Shown piece after piece: positions 47,770-57,792 of a stretch of DNA of 64,000 nucleotides (its first letter is position 1; each line of letters opens with the position of its first letter). Below the pieces are notes generated by a model that worked only from the letters and a program-made list of their open reading frames with translations, was not told the origin of the DNA and ran no database searches. A program made the position numbers and the translations under genes. This stretch comes from Nectonema munidae (lineage: Eukaryota; Nematomorpha; Nectonematoida; Nectonematidae). The DNA lies in assembly GCA_030549495.1 (NCBI GenBank), contig JAUIRK010000570.1:413501-477500 (forward strand), written 5' to 3'.

Positions 47770-48800
47770 AGAATTTAATACAAAACTACTAGATCATTAA
47801 ACCCTGAAAAATACCTAGAGGACTTTGTAAAACCTCTCCAAACAAATTTTGTTATATTTGTGGATATTTTACAAGTAAAAAAATCCACGAAATCTGACTT
47901 CGACAATTCGAAAGTTGTATCATCTTTACTTCAAATGTAAAGTAGGAGATCAGGATAAAGTTTGGGCTCCTTGTGCATGTTGTAAAAGATTTCAAGTTCA
48001 CTATCAAGATGGTTTAATGACGCAAAAACAACTATCGTTTGGTATTCCCATGATAGGGAGGGAACCATAAGATCACATAACAGACAGTTGATATAAAACC
48101 TGAGATATACTTTATCTAATAAATAGTTGAGATGTATAATATATATAACTTTTTCAGACTACACCAAGAACAAATCTATCGTTTATCCAAACCTAAATTC
48201 AGCTTTGCATTCAGTAGCACATTCAGAAGAAATTCTCTTGCCTATACCACATTCAGAAATGACTCAATCATCAAAATTTGAAAATGAAACCTCGATGAGT
48301 GCAGATGCGCGCTCAGATCATTCTTTTGCGCTACAAGGAGAGTAATCTAAGACAGCATATTTGAATGATTTAGTAAAAGATCTAGGCCAAGCAAAAAAGC
48401 AAAGTGAATTGATTGCTTTTCGACTACAAGAACGAAATCTTTCACTAATGAATGTAACAGTCACAAAGTTTAGATCACGATCAGATGATTTATTACCACA
48501 TTTCTCATTGGAAAATGGATTGTACCACCGTAACATTCCTAAGTATCATTGCAACAGATGGCTCATTTGTGCCGATTTAAAAGTCGTAGCTCTACTAACA
48601 AATTGGCTATAAAAATATTTGTATGCTTTCTATTTAAATGGGATAGCAGATGAAGAGCTGATCATTATATTCTTTCAGACTGGCCATCGTGGGATGTAGT
48701 AACAATCGGCTCCCAATCGTTCGGGAAACTCTGGTTAATAAAGAAAAATCTTACTACCGCCTTTACATATAAAATTAGGCCTCAATATGTACACAATAAG
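47770..48800 (+). pseudogene. Older member of the orphan zinc-cluster transposase-like family
   Basis: Plus-strand pieces: FVIFVDIL (from a C-Y/F-I-C-G context), KVGDQDKVWAPCACCKRF near 47930-47990, SFGIPMIGREP near 48035-48067, SIVYPNLNSA and HSEEILLPIPHSE near 48175-48255, LNDLVKDLGQ near 48360-48390, WLICADLKVVALL near 48560-48598. Each block aligns with the 50181-51835 protein in the same order. The RNase H-like start block is missing, and several frame changes occur. No terminal repeats found. Confidence 0.75.
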
Positions 48801-49023
48801 TAAGCAATGTTTATCACAGTGTAGTATTTTTGAGCAAACACATGTTGATGATCCACTAGATTTTTTCATCTTCTGTCACAGTGATTCTATTTCTCTTTCT
48901 GTCTCCTCTGTTTTTCTCTTCCGCTTTCTCTACTAAAACTCAATCATTCACTCAAGCTCTCTTCTTTCATTCAAGCCCTTTTCTTTTGTTAAGCTCTCCT
49001 ATCTCATTCAGCTCTCTTCTCTC

Positions 49024-49213
49024 CAGTGACGTAGCTAGGCTGAGGAGCCGTGCCCACACTCCTATGTACCGCATGGTGCCCCATGCAACTTATGCGATAT
49101 AAGTTTTTGAAAATTTCTCCAATGAAAGGATCAAGAAAGTATAAATAATGTTGCGCAAGTTTTTTGTTTTTAAATTGTGCCCCTTCTATCAACTTTTTTT
49201 GGCTACACCACTT
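49024..49213. mobile_element. hAT MITE, 190 bp, empty site in copy B
   Basis: Ends CAGTGACGTAGCTAGG and, inverted, AAGTGGTGTAGCCAAA. Flanks CTTCTCTC at 49016-49023 and CTTCTGTC at 49214-49221. Copy B runs straight through CTCTTCTCTCTAATTTG near 57850, so the unoccupied state is visible. Confidence 0.88.
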
Positions 49214-49737
49214 CTTCTGTCTACTTTGCATTTAGAGTTAAATTAAAATAGTTTTCAATCGTTACAATTTTATATCAATGAATATTGTTAGACTCGCGCT
49301 AAGAATTTTTTTTCAACAAAAGTCACTTAATCTTTATCAATACGTTTGTTACATTTTGTAACATTTGAAAACTTTAATTTTTTCAAGTCAGAAATTTTTT
49401 TCAATAGTTATTTGGGAATGAATATTTTGACTATCTATCCAGTTTAAAAGCAAGAATACTCTATTTGCTTAATATTTGAGCAGAGATATTTTTTATAATG
49501 TTCGATTGTTAAATTTTATAAGTAACACTGTAAATAATTAATTAAATCATTTTTTTAAGAAAATTTGTTGATTATTATAATAAAAATATAATATCGAAAC
49601 AAAATGTTTCAGTTGTTAAAAATGTACTCGATCTATTTATGACAGCTGTCAGAATTTTATTATGTAGAAAGAAATATTCAAAGAAACGCAATGATTTTCT
49701 TTTCTCGTTTACTTTGATTTATGTTAGTTTGGTCCTC

Positions 49738-49863
49738 GGACATTTCGCCCCATTATTTTCATAAGACAGTTCGTCCCATGGACAATTCGCCCAATTATTT
49801 TCATAAGACATTTTGTTTCATGGACAATTCGCCCCGTTATTTACATAAGACATTTTGTCTCAT
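49738..49863 (+). repeat. Three 42-bp subterminal tandem repeats
   Basis: Three units of exactly 42 bases, each starting GGACA(A/T)TTCGCCC and continuing with TTATTT-CATAAGACA, at 49738, 49780 and 49822. The TIR is the start of the first unit. A fourth, broken unit start follows. The right end of the element has only one such motif. Confidence 0.9.
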
Positions 49864-50180
49864 GTACAATTCTAAAAAATTAAGAGATAAAATGATTAAT
49901 TTGAAATAATTTAATAGAGATAAAATAAACAAGAATATAAAATTTTTTAATAATTTTACACATATAACACAGGTCTGCGCTATTTTTGCGGTCAAAACTT
50001 TGATGGCTATTTTTACCATATTTTAGTATGATAAACTTAAATTTAATTATAATTTTTGTCCATCACCTCGTATTTTTTTTCAAACGCAGGTTGAAATATT
50101 TTTTTAATATCAAAATGTTTTTCATTTGTTTTTATTTTTTCAATGTTAAATTTCTTGTTTTAATATTTTTAGAAATTGAA

Positions 50181-51835
50181 ATGAATAGAAAGTGTAAAAA
50201 CGAGTCTAATAAGTTTTGTTACATTTGTGGACAAGTGATGCTGACTGGACAAAGTTTACGAATTAACAAATTTATTAAATCTACTTACTATGCCTATTTT
50301 GGCATGAAATTGGGCGATCTAAAAGTTTTGCCCCTCATTATTGTTGCAAGTCTTGTGTTGAGAATTTGAGATACTGGAGAAAAGGTAAAAAGAGATCTCT
50401 TCCTTTTGGTATCCCAATGCAATGGCGTGAAGGTAAGGATCATACATCTGACTGTTATTTCTGCCTTACCAATTTAAATGGAATAAATAGAAAAAACAAG
50501 CACTGCATTGTTTATCCTGATCTTCCTTCTGCAAGAAGACCCATTCCACATAGTGCAGATTTACCTGTTCCAAGAGTTCCGGAAAGTGACACCTTTAGTG
50601 ACACTGGTTCAGAAGAAGAAGAAAAAAGAAACTTCATTGAGCCTTCTACATCCAAACGAAGTGCTCCTACTCCCTTAAAACAACATCAGCTCAATGATTT
50701 AGTGAGAGGCTTGGGTTTATCAAAAGAGTCTGCTCAGCTTTTAGGTTCAAGACTTTCAGAAAATCATTTATTGGCTTCAAATACAACGTATTATTGGTAC
50801 AGAAACAGAGAAGAATTTAGAAAAATTTTTACAGTCAGTCATAACAATGCTCTAGTCCATTGCATGAATGTAAGCGGTTTAATAGAATCTTTAGGCTCAG
50901 TGTATATATCAGAAGAATGGAGACTTTTTATTGATGCATCTACTAAAAATTTGAAGGCTGTATTGCTGCACATAAAAAACAAGCTTGCTTCAGTTCCTGT
51001 AGCACATTCTGTTCAATTAAAAGAGAGCTATGAAACAATGAAAGTCTTGCTTGAAGCCATAAATTACAAAGATCATAATTGGAAAATTTGTGGCGACTTA
51101 AAAGTTTTGTCAATAATTTTAGGAATGAAAAATGCGTATATTAAATATCCATGCTTCTTGTGTTTATGGGACAGCAGAGCTGATGCACTACATTTTAATA
51201 AAAAAGAATGGCCAAAAAGCGAAAACTTCACGATTGGAACTTAATGTTATAAATCAAAATTTAGTTGATCCTCAAAAAGTTCTTTTTCCTCCGCTGCACA
51301 TTAAATTGGGATTGATGAGAAGCTTTGTGAGAGCATTGAATAAAGAAAGCCAGTTTTTTTTTATTTAGCAAAAAAGTTTCCAAAAGTTAGCGATGCTAAA
51401 ATCGATGCTGGAATTTTTGATGGTTGTCAAATAAGGATGTTAATGAAAGATGATGACTTAATCATGACAGAAAATGAAAAAATGCATGGAAAGCTTTCAA
51501 ATCTCTTACACTTAATTTTTTAGGCAATCATAAAAGTATTGATTATGAAAATATAGTAGAAACGCTCATTAGAAACTTTCAAATTTTGGGAGTAAGGATG
51601 TCAATAAAACTACATTTTTTTGCGATCGCACCTGGACTATTTCCCAGATAATTGTGGAGATTATAGCGAAGAGCAAGGGGAAAGATTTCAAGATTTGAAG
51701 TGCATGGAAGAGAGATATCAAGGTAGATGGGACATCAATATGCTAGCTGATTATTGTTGGTGTTTGAAAAGAGACCTTCCATCAGAAAATTATAAAAGAA
51801 AGTCTATAAAATCTTATTTTTTACTTATTTAAAAT
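50181..51835 (+). pseudogene. Orphan transposase-like protein, nearly complete but frame-broken
   Basis: Family order: N-terminal zinc cluster (FCYICGQVMLTGQS; SFAPHYCCKSCVENL; CYFCLTN), an acidic Ser-rich linker (residues near 50580-50690), LNDLVRGLGLSKESA, then an RNase H-like core: WRLFIDASTKNLKAVLLH (candidate Asp 1), WKICGDLKVLSIILG (Asp 2), a PCFLCLWDSR insertion, PPLHIKLGLMRSFV, HLDYFPDNCGDYSEEQGERF (candidate Glu), then ERYQGRWD and ADYCWCLKRD. A 4-base loss near 50313, one-base shifts near 51235 and 51355 and two later ones disrupt it, yet the longest piece (50366-51241) is 292 codons without a stop. An AG acceptor-like site precedes the ATG. I know this family only as an uncharacterised repeat protein in arthropods and cnidarians. 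Confidence 0.8.
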
Positions 51836-53002
51836 AAATATATAATAAAATTTTAAATTAATTTGAATAATTTTTTGTAAGACTACTTTATTTTTCATTT
51901 TGTTTTTTGCAACTTTAAAGAGGGTCAGCATTGTTATTTCAAGTATATAAAAAATATCTTTTGTTCAAAATATAGAGGTGATTGTTAAAAATGAATATTA
52001 TTTTTGAAATATACACATCAAAGTACATATGAATTAGTAATAAAACTTATGACCGCTGAAAAAAAAATTCTAAACGCAGGGCTGGGTTATTATAATAAGC
52101 AAAGATGGATGAAACTATGGGGCGAAATGTCTGTCGACCGTTAGTTTAAATAATTAAACGTTGGCTTTTGATGCTTATAAAAACTTGAAAATATGAAATA
52201 AACTCTAATTCTTTATGCCTCCTATTATTTTGAAATTATTCTGAGAACAGACGGTTCCATTTTAAAATAGCCAAAATTGCTTTATTAGTTTATTTTGTTT
52301 CCTTTCTCTCTTATTTTTCAATTTTGAGTAAAAGGTAAGGTGCAGTGGGTGTATTTTCATTGACAAGGCACTGATGTACCGCTTATGTCAAACTGAACAA
52401 ATTCGTATCGATGAAGAATCGAATCCAGAGGCTTCTGTGCTGAGTCCATCATCTCAACCAACCTGCCATGCCACCCATAGAGTATGCTGTAGGGGATACG
52501 TCAAATTAGTTTTAAAAAACTTAAGTAATGCTCTAAAATTTTTTAGTTTTTGTTGAAGCTCTATAACTTTTTTTCCTTAAAAGTTATTATAAAAGGCAAA
52601 TCATTGCAAAATGTTAAAAGTTATTTTATTTATTGTAGATTTTTGTAGCTTGTATCAATTTAGTAGCTTTTAAACTATTTTTGAATGATGGAAAAATAAA
52701 ATAATGCAATCTTAATTTTTTGTTTTATTTTTGTTTGCACAATTATAACTTCATTTTATACCCTTGCCCCTGAACCAATCATATTTTTTTATATAAACAT
52801 CACAGGGTGTCTAGTAGACTCTTTGCCTTTAGACTACATTCACTCATATAAAACTATCCAACCTTCAGTTATTTGTTTTCTCTATGAATCAAATATCCTT
52901 TCATCAATTCCTGTAATGTGCCTGGTAGACTACCTCATTTTTCAAATGAAAAGCCTATTCCATCCCCTATTTTGGATTTTTTTAAACTAGTGTATATTCG
53001 AT

Positions 53003-53499
53003 GGTCGTAGGTAAAAATGCCCCCGGAAAAAATGCCCCAATTAAAAAGTAGGAAAAAATGCCCCTTAATTTTTTTATTTTGAGGATTTTTTTAATTATAT
53101 AAATATTTTTATTTGGTACCGTTTTGAAAGGCTAAATTTCTAAAATTTCTTAATCTATAGGGTTTTTTTCTTTATAAAGTAATTGAAAACAATAGCAAAG
53201 GTGCAGATTTGTGGGAATGTGTTCTTAAAATCACTTAAAACACAAATTATATTTAGAAAGTGTTCTGATACACACAAAGTCCAAAAATATTTGCTGTTTT
53301 ATAAATTTTTTTTTGTATTTAAAAAATTGTCCTATGCTGAATTTTTTACTTTACTTTAATTAAATTTTAAATGTTTTAGATGAAAAGTTAACTTTTTGTT
53401 TTTTTACAAAAAATCTTTATTCAACATATCTTTTTAAAAAAATTTTTTTTTAATTTTAATTAATAATTTTTTTATGTTGGGGCATTTTTTCTGCGCACC
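53003..53499. mobile_element. MITE with GGT...TGCCCC ends, empty site in copy B
   Basis: 497 bases. Left end GGTCGTAGGTAAAAATGCCCC is matched by the inverted right end starting GGTGCGCAG then AAAAAATGCCCC; AAAATGCCCC occurs twice more near the left end. Flanks ATATTCGAT (52994-53002) and ATATTCAAT (53500-53508), 9 bases with one mismatch. Copy B has the join GTGTATATTCTGCAAATTT at 63042-63060. No coding capacity. End layout resembles the 49731-52139 element. Confidence 0.85.
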
Positions 53500-53754
53500 A
53501 TATTCAATATGCAAATTTAATTAAAATATTTTCGCTGGAAGTATAGTATTTAAATTCACCAATTTTGTAAAAAAAAAATATAAAGTAGTCTTATAAATTT
53601 AGGACTTTAGGTATGCGCTGAATACACTCTATTTTAAAGGATTGCTTGAATATTTGGTCTCCTGTGGTATTTCCAGACCACTAATTTTGAAAATTGCAAC
53701 AAAAAATTCCCCCCCCCCCCCCAATAATTTTGAGGATGTGCACCCCTGCTATAA

Positions 53755-54680
53755 GTGTTAATCAAATTTGCGGTTTACTTCTGAAAATTGTCTCCAAAAA
53801 CATTCCCTAACATTTTACATAAAATATATGTGTTATACTAAATCGGCCATGCTGGTTTCATTTCTGGACTCATTTTTTACGTTTAGGATCTGAAAATACC
53901 TATAAATTTTAATTAAATTTGCGGTTTACTTCTAAAAATTGTCTCTAAAAACATTCATTGAAATTTTACAATTAAATATATGTTTTTATACCAAATCTAA
54001 CCATGCTAGTTTCATTTATGGAGACAATTTTTGCCGTTTCAATTTGAAAATACCTATAAATATCAATCAAATTTGCATTTAGTTCTAAAATTTGTTTCCA
54101 AAAATATTGATTCAATTTTTACATGAAATATATGTTTTTATAGCAAATAGATCATGATGATTTCATTTCTGAACACAGTTTTAGCATTTAGAGGTTTTAC
54201 TGCTAGTGTCAATCAAATTTGCGGTTTATGTATGAAAACTATGTCCCAAAATATTTTCTCTAATTTTACATGAAATATATGTTTTTATACCAATTCGAAA
54301 TAATTTTTATTTCTGAAATCATTTTTTTGCATTTAGAGGTTTTAAATGTCTGAAAGTGTCAATCAAATGTTCGATTTACGTCTAATGTCTACAGAAATAT
54401 TTTTGAAATTTAAATAAAACATTTGTTTTTATGCCAAATGGAAGATGCTGGTTTCATTTTTGGACTCAGGTGTGGCATTTATGGTTTTAAAATATCTGAA
54501 AGCTTCAATCAGATTTGCGGTGTACTTCTAGATACTGTCTTCAAAAATATTTTCAAAAAAATAAAATATCTGTTTTATAACAAATCGACTATGCTTATTT
54601 TATTTCCGTACTGGATTTTGGATAATACGGTTAAAAAATATCTCAAAGTGGAAATTGAATTAGTAATGTATGCCTGAAAA
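53755..54680 (+). repeat. Satellite B tandem array, ~150-bp units
   Basis: About six units starting near 53761, 53914, 54063, 54211, 54361 and 54505, spacing 145-153. Each has CAAATTTGCGGTTTA, AAATATATGTTTTTATACCAA (varied), GGTTTCATTT and an AAAATACCT/AAAATATCT phrase. Diverged, so the array is old. Confidence 0.9.
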
Positions 54681-55480
54681 TCAGTTCTGTAAAAAATTTT
54701 CAAAAAATGGCTGCATATTAGGTATATAGTAAAAATATACTTTTTTTTTTGTATATTTTGGCTTATAATACTTTCTACAAACATCTTGAGTATAAAATAT
54801 TTATTAAAAAAAACAAAACGTATTATAAAATCTTTTGAAAATTTGTATGAGAGAAGGAACCAAGTTGAAAAATAATTGAAAAAAGACCATGTGATCAAAA
54901 CAAATAATTTAAAAAAAATATGTATCTTGACTAAATGGAAGATCTACCATGTTCTAATGAACTAGGAAGTGGTTTAATTATATAATATTAGATGCTTCAA
55001 AAAAGATTTTGAGTGTGAAAAATAAGTTCTTCTTTTACAAATGAAAAATATTTAAATCTATAGCATATCATCTGGGATTACAATCAACATTTAGCTAAGA
55101 TGGAGAGGAAATCTGAAAATTTAGAATAGGTCAGATTTATCAAAAATGGCACAGATGCCAATATGTGAGAATTTAGTCACTATCAAGATATTTTTAATTT
55201 AAATTGAATTTGTCCATCTTTTTCCTTTTACGTCAAAGAGATCATTTTTTAGATAAGAGCTACCAAGAAAGGATCATCATGGAATGAATAGCAAAATTAC
55301 ATACTGTAAATTATAATATGACGTAGAGAATACAAGCCGATAACGAATTTATAGCCAAAATGATGGAGGTCCTATCGAGTAACATAAGTTACTGTAGAAT
55401 AAAATATTTTGAGTGAATTAAAAACCTAAAGTTGGTTTATTAAATAAATTAAGAAAATAATTACCAGAGAAATACTGCAA
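54681..55480. other. Spacer between the two satellites, nothing recognised
   Basis: AT-rich DNA with no repeat unit or coding motif that I can support. Confidence 0.5.
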
Positions 55481-55489
55481 GTAGAAGTT

Positions 55490-56690
55490 ATTTTTATGTT
55501 TATATATTTGACATTGATTTACAGGTTTAATCGATTTTTGACAGGTTTTATTGATTTCATAAAAAATGAACATCACCATTAAATTCTGCATACTTGAAAT
55601 GTATAAAAAACTTTTTATAAGAATAAAAATTTTAATTTTGACATGGGTTGTCATATTTAAATTATTTTGTCAGGTTTGACAAATATTTATAAAAAAAAAA
55701 GGAATATAACCAGTAAACACAGCCTACTTGAAAATGGGTATATGTGTGTAAAATGCCATACACGGTAAACTTCATCATCACCCTATACTTTCTATTAAAC
55801 GTAATTCTCTAATTCAAAAAACCGTGCCTGATCCTTTCTTTTTGGTATAAATCAATTTTTTGACAGTTTTGATTGATTTTCAAAAAAAAAAAACACCCCC
55901 CATTATTCATCTTTAAAAATGGGTGTATATGTGTAAAAAAATTTATATTTTTTTTTTTATAAAAATTTTTTTTTTTAGGTGGGGTTTTATATATAAATAA
56001 ATGTTGATAACTTTAATTGATTTTTATTTAAAAAATGTATATCACCGCTGAATTCAGCATGCTTGAAAATAGGTGTATATGTGTAAAAAACATTATATAA
56101 TTATTTAGATAAAAAGTTTCTTTTTTGAGATTAGCTGTCATATGTAAATCACTTTTTTGACAGTTTTGAATGATTTTCATAAAAAAATGAATATCACCAC
56201 TGAATTCAGCATGCTTGAAATGGGTATATATATGTAAAACATTATATAATTATTTAGATAAAAAGCTTCTTTTTGAGATGAGCTGTCAGATATAGATCAA
56301 TTTTTGACAGGTTTGATTGAATTTAATAAAAAATGAATATCACCACTGAATTCAGCATATTTGAAAATGGGTATATATGTGTAAAAAACTTTATATAATT
56401 ATTTAGATAAAAAGTTCCTTTTTGAGATGAGCTACCACATTTAGATCAATTTTTTGACAGGTTTGATTGATTTTCATAAAAATGAATATCACTTCTGAAT
56501 TCAGCAAATTTGAAAATGGGGTATACATGTGTAAAAAACTTTATATAATTATTTAAATAAAAAGTTCTGAGATGAGCTGTCAAATATAAATCAATTTTTT
56601 GACAGATTTGATAAAAAAAAATGGACATCACCACTGAATTCAGCATAGTTAAAATATATATGTAACATTAAAAATATTTATAAAAACTTA
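55490..56690 (+). repeat. Satellite A tandem array, ~147-bp units
   Basis: About eight units. The last four are close to each other (near 56151, 56300, 56449, 56595; spacing 146-149). Landmarks per unit: TTTTTGACAGGTTTGATTGA, ATGAATATCACCACTGAATTC, TGTGTAAAAAAC, ATAATTATTTAGATAAAAAG, GAGATGAGCTGTCA. The left units are more diverged, the right ones more alike, as expected of an array homogenised at one end. Confidence 0.92.
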
Positions 56691-56708
56691 TTAATATCTG
56701 AGAAAAAT

Positions 56709-57038
56709 AGGGGGGCACTTTACGCCCCCCCCCCCAGCACTTGAGCGGACAAATTTTGCCCAGCAATAATAGGGTTAATAGGGTAGGGGTTAAAGTTTAC
56801 ATTAAGCTTAATTAACCCATTTAAGACTAAGTAAAGCAGACGACTTTAGTAATTCCTATTAAATTCCATGTAAAGTAGGAATTCGTCTGCGTTCTCTTTG
56901 GGAACATTCGTCGTAAATGGGTTATTAATGAAATAGAATAGACAAGAGAGGAGTAGGAATTCAGAAAATTTTGTTGGCTTTTTTGAAGGCTCTTGAAAGT
57001 CCCCCTCTCTCCCCCCGTAATTTCAAGGATGTCCGCCC
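56709..57038. mobile_element. Possible MITE with G/C runs
   Basis: Left AGGGGGGCACTTTACGCCC, right end GGATGTCCGCCCTTG, flanked by AGAAAAAT (56701-56708) and AGAAAAAG (57039-57046). The right end is like that of the MITE at 30013-30160. The left end pairs poorly, so the boundaries are tentative. Confidence 0.5.
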
Positions 57039-57555
57039 TTGAGAAAAAGAATAGCAAAACTATTTTAAAATTTACAAATAATTAACCTAAAAAACGCCAT
57101 TTTAGGGGTTGAATAAAATAAATACATTTTATTTAATTTTTTCTAATATTAAAGGGTTTTGTTTTTTTCAATATATCTATATTATAGTAGTATACATTAC
57201 TTAGTTGTTAACTACTTTAAAATTATTATAAAAAAACAAATGAAAATTTATTTGTTTAAATTATACAAAAACACTCTATTATGATAGTTTGAACCCAAGT
57301 TTATAAAAATCATCGTCGATATCATGTACTCTTTCTTCTGTACAAGTAATTCATTTGTACGAATTTTAACGTTTTTAGACTCCAATTTACTAAGATTCCA
57401 CTTTTAATTTATTAAAACATTCATAGGGTTATATTTTAAACCATTCTCATTATTCTTTACCTTAAAAGTTAATGCCGATCAGGGTTGAAACTTTATATTA
57501 TTTCCATGTTTAAACTTTACTAAAAACTTTCAAATATGGTGCAGAGAAGACATGA

Positions 57556-57745
57556 CCCTCCCCCCCCCCCCCCCCCCCCCCTATTATTTTTTTTTTGTGT
57601 GGGGGGGTGTGTTTTTTTTAAAAATGTGGGGGGGGGGTGTGGTTGGGGGTGGTAATCGTCTTCCGAAACCATGATGGGGGAGGAGAGGGGGGGAGGGGGG
57701 ATGGTTTGGAGGCCAACAAACTGTCCTCCTCTTCTCTTTGTTGTG

Positions 57746-57792
<47 letters not shown>
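57556..57792. repeat. Homopolymer cluster (C, G and T runs)
   Basis: A run of about 24 C, then mixed G/T runs, then about 42 T at 57750-57792. Such clusters are prone to sequencing and assembly error. The stretch directly precedes copy B. Confidence 0.8.

Larger units (their letters stand above)
49731..52139 (+). mobile_element. TIR transposon of an orphan zinc-cluster family
   Basis: 2409 bases. Left end GGTCCTCGGACATTTCGCCC and, inverted, right end GGTCGACAGACATTTCGCCC: about 27 of the first 32 positions agree. Both flanks carry GTTAGTTT (49723-49730 and 52140-52147), a perfect 8-bp duplication. Copy B of the host block has a single GTTAGTTT at 58513-58520 followed by AAAT, as on the right flank here: an empty site. 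The only coding region is the orphan protein at 50181-51835. TIRs starting GGT, with 8-bp and (for a relative at 53003) 9-bp duplications, would fit a MULE-like element best; P and Merlin types are alternatives. Superfamily not proven. Confidence 0.9.
48985..53620. repeat. Duplicated block, copy A
   Basis: Matches copy B (57800-63150) in the same order in several segments: 48995-49720 with 57820-58520, 52140-52510 with 58640-59035 and 62110-62150, 52790-53000 with 62825-63050, and 53509-53610 with 63050-63145. Shared phrases include AGCTCTCCTATCTCATTCAG and TTTCGCTGGAAGTATAG. Copy A alone carries the insertions at 49024, 49731 and 53003. What the block itself is remains unknown. Confidence 0.8.
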
